Of a DNA stretch of 64,000 nucleotides, positions 16,109 through 25,342 are shown in pieces. Both the position numbers and the translations under genes were made by a program. The stretch is from a virus, in the IMG/VR virus record IMGVR_UViG_3300036820_000009, positions 29,726 to 93,725 of that record. One strand, written 5' to 3'. The number at the start of each line of letters is the position of its first letter. The first letter of the stretch is position 1. The notes below the pieces were generated by a model. That model saw only the letters and a list, made by a program, of their open reading frames with translations. It had not been told where the DNA came from and made no database searches.

Positions 16109-18084
16109 GACAACACTCCAAGCCGCATGGTTTCGATCGGTGCCGGGCCCAATCCACCGCAGGGGAAAACGCCGCTCGCCGGCAAATCGTCAAGACTGCC
16201 GAGACTTAGATTGCCGCGCGCGAAATACGGAATCATCATGAACGGACTGGTGCTAAACATGAGCTGGAGGCTCGATCCGCTGCCCAGGATCTCGACCAGC
16301 GAATCGTTGAGGCTGGTCACGCCATAGAGCGTGTCGTCGAGCCACAACAGCCGCGACAGGCCGATTGGCGTCCCTTGCGGCTGCCCCGAGAATTGAGGAA
16401 TTTGGCCGGTGCCGCTCGCCAGCACGCCGCTGGCCGGATTGATCGTGTAGAGCGTGTTCATGAACGTGGCGACGCTGATATTGCCGGACGGATCCCATGC
16501 CATCGCTTCCGGCAACTGGCCGGCCGCGAGCGTCTGCGTGGTCCATCCGCTGCCCTGATAGATCGATACCAGGCCGAGCCGCGCCGGTTCCAATTGATAG
16601 GGCGACGTGAACTGGAATTCGAAGGTTTCGCTGGCGCTCGACACCAGCAGATAGGGCAGCGCGAACGCCATCGCGGTCATCGCCGCGGAAATCGATTTGG
16701 CGGTTGCCGGCACGAACCCGACGCCGGTCACGTTCGGCTGATAGACATTGATCGTTTCATCGCCGGCGATGACGAGCTGGCCCTGGATCCAGGCGACGCC
16801 CGACGCGATGCCGCTGAAGCTACCGGTGGCGATCAGCGCCGCGTCGCCCATCATGGCGTAATAGCCGAGCGCGCCGCTGGTGCCGACCGCATAGAGATTT
16901 TCGTTCGGATCGACCGCGAACGCGGCGGGCACGAACGGCAGCGCGATGGTGCCGCCCAGCACCCAGCCGCTCGCGCCGAGATCGATGAACGCGACGCCGC
17001 CGGAATAGCCCGCCACCATCTGCGTCGCGGTCAACGGAAACAGGCTGGCGACGCCGGTCAGCGGAATGATGGCGCCGCTTGTCCACAGCGTCGTGTTGTC
17101 GAATACCGTGATCTGATTCAGCGACGGTTGCGCCACCAGCGCATAGTCCGACGACGGCGCGATCGCGATCGGGCCGGCGCCGGACAGCGGAATGGTCTGC
17201 GCCAGCGCCAGGATCGTGGTGATGTAGCTCGCGACATAGACGTTGCCCGATGCCGGATCCGACACCAGCAGCCCGAGCCCGTTCGGAATCCAGGCCACCT
17301 GGTCGGGACCGCCGAGGCCCGATAGCGATTGGTTGAGCGACCAGCCGCCGCCGGACGCGGGCACCCAAAGCCCGAGCAGCCCGGATGCCGGCGTCACGGT
17401 GCCGAGCAAGGTGGCGCCGGCATTCGGCGCCATCGCCGCGAATCCCGAGCCGATGGTATAGACGCTCCAACCGCCGACCGCGACCGCGCCCGAGGTCGCT
17501 GCGAGACAGAACGGATGGGCCATCGGCGTGGCGATCATGCCGGACGTGCCGCTGGTGGCGCTCGACAGCGCGAACGTGCCGAGCCCCGATACCGCCGGCA
17601 ACAGCGTGAACAGCGTGGTGCCGGACGCGTCGAGCCCAAACGCCGGCGCCGAACCGAATGCCGGCGCCGGCGCGACCGCGGCGATCGCGGCGCCGCTCAC
17701 GGTGTAGAGATCGGCCTTCGAATTGACGATGTAGGGCTCGGCATAGCCGCTGACGAAAGCCAGGCCGTTAAAAGCCGCGCCAGAGCCACCAGGAAGCGCG
17801 TAGGAGAGGAAGCCGCCGCTCGCCGCATACTTGACCAGCGCGTCGACATGCTGGCTGAAATAGACGTTCCCCGACGCGTCCGCGCCCGCCGTCGAAAACC
17901 CGCCCGACACCGCGCCGGACGGATTGAGCGGCAGTCCCGACACACCGGTTTGGATCAGCACGCCATCCTGGAGCAACCAGGCATCGATATCGTACCAGGC
18001 CGGCACGAACGGCGCGCCGCTGAACGCGGTCAGCGCCATCGCCTGAAGATCGATGTTGGGCGTCGGACGAAAGAAAATCGACAT
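16105..18084 (-). CDS. Large beta-propeller-like tail-associated protein
   Basis: 659 residues. The sequence repeats a pattern of short strands ending in D-x-S-G-x-x or P-x-x-x-N-x-Y, for example GADASGNVYFSQHVDALVKY, DPASGNVYVASYITTILAL, DPNENLYAVGTSGALG, DPSGNISVATFMNTLYTINP. This is the repeat style of NHL/SMP-30-like beta-propellers, with roughly 10-12 blades implied by length. There is no signal peptide. It lies between the spike and fibre genes and is probably a baseplate-mounted adhesion or plug protein; catalytic motifs are not evident. Confidence 0.6.
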   Translation of the reverse strand: MSIFFRPTPNIDLQAMALTAFSGAPFVPAWYDIDAWLLQDGVLIQTGVSGLPLNPSGAVSGGFSTAGADASGNVYFSQHVDALVKYAASGGFLSYALPGGSGAAFNGLAFVSGYAEPYIVNSKADLYTVSGAAIAAVAPAPAFGSAPAFGLDASGTTLFTLLPAVSGLGTFALSSATSGTSGMIATPMAHPFCLAATSGAVAVGGWSVYTIGSGFAAMAPNAGATLLGTVTPASGLLGLWVPASGGGWSLNQSLSGLGGPDQVAWIPNGLGLLVSDPASGNVYVASYITTILALAQTIPLSGAGPIAIAPSSDYALVAQPSLNQITVFDNTTLWTSGAIIPLTGVASLFPLTATQMVAGYSGGVAFIDLGASGWVLGGTIALPFVPAAFAVDPNENLYAVGTSGALGYYAMMGDAALIATGSFSGIASGVAWIQGQLVIAGDETINVYQPNVTGVGFVPATAKSISAAMTAMAFALPYLLVSSASETFEFQFTSPYQLEPARLGLVSIYQGSGWTTQTLAAGQLPEAMAWDPSGNISVATFMNTLYTINPASGVLASGTGQIPQFSGQPQGTPIGLSRLLWLDDTLYGVTSLNDSLVEILGSGSSLQLMFSTSPFMMIPYFARGNLSLGSLDDLPASGVFPCGGLGPAPIETMRLGVLS

Positions 18085-18130
18085 CGCGCGCGATCATATC
18101 GCGGCTATCCGGGATTACCGATCACAGCGC

Positions 18131-18973
18131 CTAATTGCTGATGTCGATGATGGTCGAGCCCACGCCGGCGCCGGTGATCGGCGCGCTCGGCGGACTGCTT
18201 TCGCCGGATGGCGTCGGATGGGTGTGCGCGTTGTAGGCCGCCACCAGTTTCGATGCGAGCACCAGGAAATCGTTCGGCGCGCCGCCGCCTTGGGTGATGT
18301 TGAACTTGTCGGCGCCTGCCAGCGCCAGTGTGGCATTGCCGCTGGAATCGATTTTCAGCGACGATTGGCCGAATACCAGCGAGATGCTGGCCATGGCGCC
18401 GCCGGACACCAGGAAATTGCCGCTGCTGTCGAGCCGCACCGTGAGTCCTGAGCCGGCCTGGACGAAACTGCCCTGGAATGGCGGCGGCGGTGTCGCCACG
18501 CGCTGCGCGAACGTCAGGGCTTGTTGTTGCTGTTGGTTGTTTTCGACGATATGTCTATAAATCGTCGGTAGTATAGCGCCCGATCCGAAGGTCGCATAAC
18601 TTCCGTCAGCGAACTGCTGTGCATAATTTCCTTTTCCATCAAGGAGATGCCAGTTCCCGGAGAAGTGTGCATCATAATCGATGAACGGATCGGTCGCGTC
18701 GCCTGTCGTATGGATGGCGTCTAGCATGCTGGGATAGTAGGAACGTAGCCAGATACCATTGCGGGGATCGCCAGAGGGAAACGCCGCGAGTCCCCATGTG
18801 CCGATGCCTGGTAGCGGTTTTTGGCTAACCCGCAACGCATCCGCCGCATTATTGAAGCCGATGAAGATCGGAATGCCAGGGATATTGGCCTGCGAGATAA
18901 GCTGCACCATCATTTGCTGGCGCTGCGGCAGGTGCGCAATAACCTGGACCTTCGCGAGCAACGGCATATCCAT
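18131..18973 (-). CDS. Baseplate spike protein, gpV/gp5-like
   Basis: 280 residues. The N-terminal part (LLAKVQVIAHLPQRQQMM) leads to an OB-fold region, and the tail carries beta repeats (DSSGNFLVSGG, IDSSGNATLALAGAD). Close to the end is YNAHTHPTPSGESSPP: an H-x-H with a following Pro-rich turn, which is the metal-binding signature at the tip of gp5/gpV spikes. The protein forms the membrane-piercing needle. In other phages it follows the hub gene directly; here an HNH and two sugar genes separate them. Confidence 0.72.
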   Translation of the reverse strand: MDMPLLAKVQVIAHLPQRQQMMVQLISQANIPGIPIFIGFNNAADALRVSQKPLPGIGTWGLAAFPSGDPRNGIWLRSYYPSMLDAIHTTGDATDPFIDYDAHFSGNWHLLDGKGNYAQQFADGSYATFGSGAILPTIYRHIVENNQQQQQALTFAQRVATPPPPFQGSFVQAGSGLTVRLDSSGNFLVSGGAMASISLVFGQSSLKIDSSGNATLALAGADKFNITQGGGAPNDFLVLASKLVAAYNAHTHPTPSGESSPPSAPITGAGVGSTIIDISN

Positions 18974-18976
18974 GGG

Positions 18977-19321
18977 CTACGATTCCCGTAATAGCTGTGG
19001 CACGGGCTGACGCCTTAATTCCCGCATCCTATTTAATAGCCGATGCAAAGCACGATGATGCAACGGGCAAACCCAGAAAACTCGCCAATGATCATGATAA
19101 TCTGGATGGTGCATCTCGCTGGGCACACCACAAAAAATACACGGTTCTGGAATTAAAATACCACGAATTTTCAACTGTCGCGATGCGACACGGGCCCGTA
19201 TTTTCTGTTTTTTGACCTCACTCAACGTACTGTAGGGAATCGGGTAATCATGGCGCCAAGACCGCATGTTGGCCGCATGGCAGGCGCCGCAATACGAGTG
19301 CGGATAACCGTTTCGGCGCAT
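18977..19321 (-). CDS. HNH-type endonuclease with zinc ribbon (likely lost its normal start)
   Basis: 114 residues from an ATG at 19321. It ends with PCIFCGVPSEMHHPDYHDHW and VCPLHHRALH, a Cys-x2-Cys followed by HH-x-DY and C-x2-HH, as in the phage HNH/zinc-ribbon family. Upstream in frame the DNA still codes for C-Y-S-C-G-A-E-H-S-R, matching the first zinc pair that homologues have, but no ATG, GTG or TTG precedes it after the nearest stop; only ATT is available. Either ATT is used or the gene has lost its start. It may act as a homing nuclease. It lies in a region with lower GC. Confidence 0.65.
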   Translation of the reverse strand: MRRNGYPHSYCGACHAANMRSWRHDYPIPYSTLSEVKKQKIRARVASRQLKIRGILIPEPCIFCGVPSEMHHPDYHDHWRVFWVCPLHHRALHRLLNRMRELRRQPVPQLLRES

Positions 19322-19436
19322 GCGTGAGTGTTCTGCGCCGCAACTATAACATGTAGTCGAAATCGATGCCTCGAAACAGAAATCTCTAACCTATTGTTTT
19401 TGGCCTGTTCCTTGTGAAACAATCCCGCAATAGGTG

Positions 19437-20063
19437 TTAAGCATCGTCATAGGCGGGACTGACATCGAACCGTGCGGCATTCCGGTCTTTTGCCGACATG
19501 GTGAGGTTGGCACCATGTCCAATCGGCCAGCGGATGTCCAGCGTCGGATCATCCCACCGAATGGCGCGATCGTAGGCCGGATTGTGATAGCTGGTGGTCA
19601 TGTAGACCACGCTGGCGCCGAGCTCGAACGTCATGAATCCGTGTGCGAAGCCAGGCGGCACATAGAGGGCGCATGGCGTCATTTCGTCGAGAATCGCGGT
19701 ACAATGCTTGCCGAAGGTCGGCGAATGGCGACGCAGGTCGATCGCGACATCGAAAATTTTGCCCTGGATGATCTGCACCAGTTTGCCTTGCGGCCGGGGG
19801 TGCTGATAGTGCAAACCGCGCAGCACATAGGGCCGCGACCGTGAGAAGTTGCTTTGGACAAACCGGACCGGGTCCGCTGACGGGATGGCATCCATCAGCT
19901 CGGTCGCGCGAAAAAATTCGGTGAATACGCCGCGACTATCCCAGGTCACGCGGTTGGGGATGATCAAAAATACTTCCGGAATTTCGAGCGGCTTGATGCG
20001 AAATTTAGTCTCGACCGTGACCTGCGCGACAATCCCTTGTGTCGCGCCCGCGCTCTCTGTCAT
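19437..20063 (-). CDS. rmlC: dTDP-4-dehydrorhamnose 3,5-epimerase (RmlC-like)
   Basis: 208 residues from an ATG at 20063 with a gaggggaat ribosome-binding site. It keeps the cupin and active-site signatures of RmlC: VLRGLHYQ with the catalytic His, KLVQIIQGKIFDVAIDLR, VPPGFAHGF, and a C-terminal SYHNPAYDRAIRWDDP with the conserved tyrosine and aspartates. It would epimerise a dTDP-keto-sugar in dTDP-rhamnose or related deoxysugar synthesis. No RmlA, RmlB or RmlD is seen, so it depends on host precursors. The divergent sugar dehydratase starts 29 bp away. The gene lies inside the hub-spike interval. Confidence 0.85.
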   Translation of the reverse strand: MTESAGATQGIVAQVTVETKFRIKPLEIPEVFLIIPNRVTWDSRGVFTEFFRATELMDAIPSADPVRFVQSNFSRSRPYVLRGLHYQHPRPQGKLVQIIQGKIFDVAIDLRRHSPTFGKHCTAILDEMTPCALYVPPGFAHGFMTFELGASVVYMTTSYHNPAYDRAIRWDDPTLDIRWPIGHGANLTMSAKDRNAARFDVSPAYDDA

Positions 20064-20092
20064 GATTCCCCTCCGGTGTGCAGGGGGAAAGC

Positions 20093-21166
20093 ATGACACT
20101 AGGAACTCCATCGGACAAGTCGGCCGGTATCGAGGGTGTCGCGCCCAAGAAAATTTTGTGCATCGGTGGTGGCGGCTATATCGGCAGCCGATTGGTGCCG
20201 ATCCTGCTGGCGGCCGGTCACCATGCCGAAGTGCTGGACACGTTTTGGTTCGGCGATCGCGGCGATGCGGCATGGAAAACAGCGGACGATGCGTGGAATC
20301 TCGATCTTAATACGCTGAGTGCGTTCGATTGCGTGATCTGGTTGGCCGGCATGTCCAATGATCCGATGGCCGATTTTTCGCCGGCGATGAACTTCATCGA
20401 GAATGCCGCGGCACCCTGCTACATCGCGCACCTGGCGAAGCGCGCCGGCGTGCGTCGGTTCATCAATGCGAGCTCGTGCTCGGTCTATGGCTTCGCGCCG
20501 GACCATCAAAGCATCGAGCGGTCGCAACCCCAAACCATGTTTCCCTACGGCATCGGCAAGCTGATGGCGGAACGCGGCTGCCATCAATTGGTCGACGAGA
20601 ATTTTTCGGTGATTTCGCTGCGCAAGGGCACGGTGTCGGGCTATAGCCCGCGCATGCGGTTCGATCTTATCGTCAACACCATGTTCCGCGATGCGGTGCG
20701 AGCGCATGCCATCCACGTCGCGCCGGGTGAAATCTGGCGGCCGATCGTCGCGATGACCGACGCGGTGCGCGCCTATCTGCTGGCGGTGGAAGTCGGCGCG
20801 GCGCTGAGCGGCGTGTTCAACATCGTGACCGAGAACGCGACCGTGTTCGATGTTGCACAGCGCGTGCAACAGCGTGTCAAGACGCAGCTTGGCATCAATG
20901 CGGTGCTGATCGAACGACCAGTGATCGAGAACAAGCGCAGCTATCGCGCATCCGGCCTGCGCGCGAAAGACGCGCTCGATTTCGTGCCAACCGGATCGGT
21001 CGAATCGATCGTCGACGAATTGTGCGCGCGGCTTGACGAATGGCCGGATTTCGCCGACCCGATGTATTACAACATCGAGATCTTCAAGGGATTGCGCCTG
21101 ACGCGCCAGTCATTTGGGGTGTCGCATATATCTGCGCCGAGAGAGCCAGCCACGACGCAAAATTAG
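20093..21166 (+). CDS. NAD-dependent sugar epimerase/dehydratase, extended SDR family
   Basis: 357 residues from an ATG at 20093 behind aggggga. The Rossmann motif is ILCIGGGGYIGSRLVP (G-x2-G-x2-G), followed by LDLNTLSAFDCVIWLAGMSN; the catalytic site is NASSCSVYG and Y-G-I-G-K (Y-x3-K). The end, YYNIEIFKGLRL, fits nucleotide-sugar SDRs; the final 15-20 residues look like an extension created where it overlaps the hub gene. It is on the opposite strand to its phage neighbours. Likely product: a modified dTDP/GDP/UDP sugar; exact substrate not clear. Confidence 0.82.
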   Translation: MTLGTPSDKSAGIEGVAPKKILCIGGGGYIGSRLVPILLAAGHHAEVLDTFWFGDRGDAAWKTADDAWNLDLNTLSAFDCVIWLAGMSNDPMADFSPAMNFIENAAAPCYIAHLAKRAGVRRFINASSCSVYGFAPDHQSIERSQPQTMFPYGIGKLMAERGCHQLVDENFSVISLRKGTVSGYSPRMRFDLIVNTMFRDAVRAHAIHVAPGEIWRPIVAMTDAVRAYLLAVEVGAALSGVFNIVTENATVFDVAQRVQQRVKTQLGINAVLIERPVIENKRSYRASGLRAKDALDFVPTGSVESIVDELCARLDEWPDFADPMYYNIEIFKGLRLTRQSFGVSHISAPREPATTQN

Positions 21167-22775
21167 AATAGCTGATGCCCTGAAGCGTGGTGCCGCTGGT
21201 CGGATTGCCGACGACGTACTTCCCTTCCTGCCGCATCATATTTCCTTTCAGCGCATTCATCAGCATGCCGCCGATCGAAGTATCGGCATAAACCGTTGTC
21301 GGAAGGCCGCGCGATAGGCTGATCTCGGTACTCGACGGACCGCCGAAAACCCAATGGTTTTTTACTTCGTCGATATAGAAATCATAGGTCGGTTCATTCT
21401 TGAAGGGTTGGCAGCGAAACCGACAGCCAGGAAAAATATCTGGACGCAGCGGCAACATCTGTACGCCGCGCGCCATGATCGCGACCGGTTCATAATAGGC
21501 CGAGAATTGACCGAGCAGATCGGCGACAATCTGACCGAGCGGCTGTTGCTGGGTACCGCTCGGATCGTTGAACCAAGACACGGTGCCGTTCGCCGGCCGA
21601 TAGCCATAACGATGAATCGACGCGATGTCGCCAGCCATGCCGTTGCTGATCAAGAGCGGCGCGATACCGCCATTGCCGCCGCCCTGAGCATTGCCGCCAT
21701 AGAGCGCGGTCGCTGGCGTCGCGTTCACCGTGAAGACATTGACAACTTGCTCTTCGGTGAAATTGATGCCGCTTTCGAGGAACGGAAACAGACTCGCCGG
21801 CGCGGGGCTATCGACATAGAACAGCGGCAATGCGTTCCATAATGATGCGTCGATGCCATCGAGCGGCGCGCCGTTGCCGCCACCGTCCGAACTGTTGGTA
21901 AGTCGCGGCTGCGGGTTGACGCGACAGATCAGCATCGGGCCCGCGCTCGCCGCGCTGCCTAATTCTGCCGATGAAAATTGATAGCCCGCGGTGGCGCCGG
22001 GATAAAGGCTAGCGGGCGCGCTAATAATGAAAACCTCGTACCAGGGGAATGGCAGAATATCGTGGAATTTTTTAATCCATGGTCCTTCGCTGCCGATGAA
22101 TACATCGGCGTCGGGAATTTGGTAAACGGACGATGGGTAGGGTTGAAAATAGGTGCCCATCGCGGTGCCGAACGGCACGCGACTATCCTGATACGGGACA
22201 TAGGTTTGCGACAGGATACCGGACGTGCCGGCCATCACATTGTTATACCAAGCACTTGCAATCTGATCGGGCGGCCCAGCCAAATAGGCCAGCGACGATT
22301 GATAGGGCCATGTGCCGGCGCCGCTGGCTGGCGGCAGCGTCGCGGCGCCACCGAAGATCGATAGATACCAGAGCGCATAGAACGAAAACGATTCGAAGAA
22401 ACTGCCGAAATCCTTTCCGGTCACCGTGATCGATCGAGTGACCGGTCCTTCGCTTTCCCATGCTTGGCTTTCGTAAATCTTGGTGACAATGCCGACCATG
22501 GAAACGGCGATCTCGCCCATGCGCGCCATCGCGATGATGGCGAGCGAACGCGGCGTGATTATTTCGGTCCATGATGGCACGCTATCGACGCCGGCAGGGC
22601 CGCCGGGAACCAGCTCGATCGAAAATTCACCGCAAGTTTCGCCGATGTTTTTGCGCGTTATGCATTCGAGAATCTGTGCCCCTTGCAATGTGTAGGTGCC
22701 GCCTTCGAACGGATAGATATCGACCGTGCAAAGCGGCATCGCGACGGGTGAAAACATGCCTTCCGCGACGCTCAT
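21084..22775 (-). CDS. Baseplate hub protein (gpD/gp27-like)
   Basis: 563 residues. The start (VDIYPFEGGTYTLQGAQ) and SITVTGKDFGSFFESF, then VADLLGQFSAYYEPV and PGCRFRCQPFKNEPTYDFYI followed by DEVKNHW and TEISLSRG, fit a late-control-D/hub protein: the double tube-like fold that joins tail tube to spike. The ATG overlaps the end of the tape measure gene (4 bp). Its C-terminus overlaps the convergent SDR gene by 83 bp, so the last 25 residues may be altered by the insertion. Confidence 0.75.
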   Translation of the reverse strand: MSVAEGMFSPVAMPLCTVDIYPFEGGTYTLQGAQILECITRKNIGETCGEFSIELVPGGPAGVDSVPSWTEIITPRSLAIIAMARMGEIAVSMVGIVTKIYESQAWESEGPVTRSITVTGKDFGSFFESFSFYALWYLSIFGGAATLPPASGAGTWPYQSSLAYLAGPPDQIASAWYNNVMAGTSGILSQTYVPYQDSRVPFGTAMGTYFQPYPSSVYQIPDADVFIGSEGPWIKKFHDILPFPWYEVFIISAPASLYPGATAGYQFSSAELGSAASAGPMLICRVNPQPRLTNSSDGGGNGAPLDGIDASLWNALPLFYVDSPAPASLFPFLESGINFTEEQVVNVFTVNATPATALYGGNAQGGGNGGIAPLLISNGMAGDIASIHRYGYRPANGTVSWFNDPSGTQQQPLGQIVADLLGQFSAYYEPVAIMARGVQMLPLRPDIFPGCRFRCQPFKNEPTYDFYIDEVKNHWVFGGPSSTEISLSRGLPTTVYADTSIGGMLMNALKGNMMRQEGKYVVGNPTSGTTLQGISYSNFASWLALSAQIYATPQMTGASGAIP

Positions 22776-24994
22776 TGCGGCGGCGCGCCGGTGACACGGG
22801 TCGATTGCTGCGGATGCCTGACCCAGGGGGACATGCGCGGACCGCTGCGAGCGGATGCCTGTTCAATCGCCCTTATCATGCCGTCGAATCCCTGTTTCAT
22901 CGCGCGCGCGCCGTCGATCATTTGGGTAATGGTATCGCTGGCATATTTTACGGCCGGCAAAAAAACATTCGCGGCACGTTCCGATCCAGCCATTTCCATT
23001 TGCGACGCGCTCGACAACGCCGGATTGAACCAAGGCTGATCGCCGCCGCCCAAGGGAACATTGCCCGTATGCTCAAGCGCGGCGGCGCCGGCATGCTGCC
23101 TGATCGTCGCGACGTAATTATGGGTTTCGCCGATCGGAATGGCGGCCGCGAAAGCGGCATCGCTGAGTTGGCCGGTGCGCGGATCGCCAATCGTCTTCAG
23201 CCAGCCCCGATGATAAATGCCGCTTTTGTCGCGATAGCCTTCGAGCCGCCCCATGCCGGCATTATAGGCAGTTAGAGCAAGCGTCGTGTCGCCGTTATAT
23301 CGTTTCAGCAGCATATTCATATAGAATTGGCCGAGCTTTCGATTATAGGCGGCATCGGTCCGCGCAAGCTGGCGATCGACCGGCGCACCCGTCGCGCGTT
23401 CGATATCCTTGATCGCGCCCTCGGTAATTTGCATGACGCCGAAGGCTCCCTTCGACGACGTCAATGTGTGGCCTTTGGTGTCGAATTGATTGCCGCCGCT
23501 TTCCGTTCGCTCCATGGCGTGAAAAAGATCGCTGCTGGATGCTCCACCCGCGGCGCCGGCGAGCGGACCGCCGGTATGCATGAGCGCGAGCGCTTGATCC
23601 ATCGACGAAGTGCTGGTATCGCCGAATCCCATCTGCGCCAGAACGCGCGCGCGAATACCCGGCGACAATCCCGGCAGAATCGATCCCGCGATATTTTGCA
23701 CGGTCTGCAACAACTGCGGCGAACCGCGGCCTAGCTTGAACAGCAAATCGATCGCGTTACCGGTATGACCCAGCCGGAATTCCGTCTGAATCATGCCGAT
23801 CTGTTCGTTCCAATAACTTTGCTCGACCTTGTCTGGCTTGCCACCAATCAATGCCTCGATATCACCCTTCGATCGAAAACCGTTGAATTGCCGCATCAGC
23901 GGGCCGGCCATGAGCAGTGCCGTGGGATTGCTCATGATATTGCCGAAATTCGCGGCCGCCGATGTTGCGATGTTGGCGCCCAATTCACCGGTCATCGCTT
24001 GCGGTGTGCCGATGCGGCCGGTTTGCAGGAGGAAATTCATCATCCAACTGCTGCCGCCTTGCGGACCGCCCATGCGCGCGACGGTTTCCATCGCATCGAG
24101 CATGGAATTCAGTACCTTTGATTTATCGAGCCCTTCCGCTTGCGCTTGTACCAATGCGGCATTGATTCGCGTCAAATATTGTTCAATGCCGGCGCCGGTC
24201 GGTTGAATGAAGCCGCGACCGAGGGCTTCGCGCGTGACATTGCCGGCAGTCCCGTCCGGCAGATTGGCGAAGCCTTCCGATCGCATTGCGAGCGATACCG
24301 CGCGAGCGGCGCGGTCGGGGCTCGCATATCGATTGATGCCGCGCGCGCGCGCTTCCGGAAGCACGCCGACACTCCCAAGATTTCGGATCGCCTCTTCCGG
24401 TGAAACATTATATTTGAGCATCCAACCGGGGATATCCATGCCGCCATGCGGATTTCCGAGCGTATAGAATTGCCGCATGAATGAATCGGCGCCATAGCCA
24501 CCAGCACGCGCCACTTCATAGGCGCTGCCGGCGAAGCCGGTGAATCGCTGCGCTGGGCCTGTCGCCATTTTCCAAAATTGCGACATGATCGTTTGCGGCA
24601 TGAAGGTCGCGGTGCCGAGGCCTAGGATCGCGAGCAATTCCGGCGCCATCATGCCCATGGCGCCGCTTATCATCCCGCCAGCACTCCCGGCGCCAGCAAG
24701 GAACGATAGCGCGCGGCCACGCATGCCACCGCCACCACCGCCGCCACCGCCGCCGCCCGGTCCAGGTCCACCGGGGCCACCGGGGCCACCGGGAACGTTG
24801 CCGGATCCGGTGGCATTCAGCGTGACATTGGCTTGCGCGACATGGATGACGGCCTGATTGATGAACAGTACCGCGCGACCGATATTTCCGGTGAATTGGG
24901 CTTGTTGTCCGTTCTGATAAGCATTACGCCACGGATCGCCGCCGCTAGTCGTCGCGGGTACGTTGCCGCGTCCCCACATATTGATAACCGGCAT
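22772..24994 (-). CDS. Tail tape measure protein with lytic transglycosylase domain
   Basis: 740 residues from an ATG at 24994. Residues 60-95 hold an exceptional Gly/Pro run (GGPGGPGG then more than ten Gly). A long helical region follows. At about residue 490 begins a soluble lytic transglycosylase: AMERTESGGNQFDTKGHTL with the catalytic Glu of the E-S-G-G-N motif, SKGAFGVMQI, YNRKLGQFYMNMLL and ALTAYNAGMGRL. This domain opens the peptidoglycan during DNA entry. The gene lies right after the frameshifted chaperone, the usual position. It is short for a tape measure, implying a tail of roughly 100 nm. Confidence 0.85.
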   Translation of the reverse strand: MPVINMWGRGNVPATTSGGDPWRNAYQNGQQAQFTGNIGRAVLFINQAVIHVAQANVTLNATGSGNVPGGPGGPGGPGPGGGGGGGGGGGMRGRALSFLAGAGSAGGMISGAMGMMAPELLAILGLGTATFMPQTIMSQFWKMATGPAQRFTGFAGSAYEVARAGGYGADSFMRQFYTLGNPHGGMDIPGWMLKYNVSPEEAIRNLGSVGVLPEARARGINRYASPDRAARAVSLAMRSEGFANLPDGTAGNVTREALGRGFIQPTGAGIEQYLTRINAALVQAQAEGLDKSKVLNSMLDAMETVARMGGPQGGSSWMMNFLLQTGRIGTPQAMTGELGANIATSAAANFGNIMSNPTALLMAGPLMRQFNGFRSKGDIEALIGGKPDKVEQSYWNEQIGMIQTEFRLGHTGNAIDLLFKLGRGSPQLLQTVQNIAGSILPGLSPGIRARVLAQMGFGDTSTSSMDQALALMHTGGPLAGAAGGASSSDLFHAMERTESGGNQFDTKGHTLTSSKGAFGVMQITEGAIKDIERATGAPVDRQLARTDAAYNRKLGQFYMNMLLKRYNGDTTLALTAYNAGMGRLEGYRDKSGIYHRGWLKTIGDPRTGQLSDAAFAAAIPIGETHNYVATIRQHAGAAALEHTGNVPLGGGDQPWFNPALSSASQMEMAGSERAANVFLPAVKYASDTITQMIDGARAMKQGFDGMIRAIEQASARSGPRMSPWVRHPQQSTRVTGAPPQ

Positions 24995-25000
24995 GGCGCA

Positions 25001-25342
25001 TCATCCTTTCGGCGTTCTAGCCTTGCGTTTGAGCTGGGCAAAATCCGTCTTCATCTGCGCCAATCGCGCGCGCGTCTTTTCGCTGATTTTGAATGGCGCC
25101 ATGAAATTCTCATGCGCTTTGCCGATCAGCCGATGTTCCAGCGCTGCCCGTTGTTCCATCGCGTTTTTTGGTTTATCGCCGCCGCGGGAGAAGGTGCCGC
25201 GCTTCGGATCGTCCTTCACCCACATCTCAAGAATGAAATCGAGATGCGTTTCGCTGAGATCGAGCAGCTCAGCCTTGAACGGGTTCCTGTGTCCCTGAAT
25301 CTCCGCTACCTGCCACAGCTTGATCAGTAGGCGGTTTTGGAT
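25001..25342 (-). CDS. Tail assembly chaperone, frameshifted extension (made by +1 shift from 25269-25724)
   Basis: The 113 residues in this frame begin with IQNRLLIKLWQVAEIQG and end KRKARTPKG. There is no start codon of its own: the nearest upstream ATG of the frame is at 25630, inside the reverse reading of the main gene and followed by arginine-rich nonsense. A +1 shift at a CCC-T site (25346-25343) would fuse 127 residues of the main product to this part, giving a 240-residue protein. This matches the known two-product tail chaperones before the tape measure gene. Expressed only through frameshifting, if the model is right. Confidence 0.65.
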   Translation of the reverse strand: MQNRLLIKLWQVAEIQGHRNPFKAELLDLSETHLDFILEMWVKDDPKRGTFSRGGDKPKNAMEQRAALEHRLIGKAHENFMAPFKISEKTRARLAQMKTDFAQLKRKARTPKG

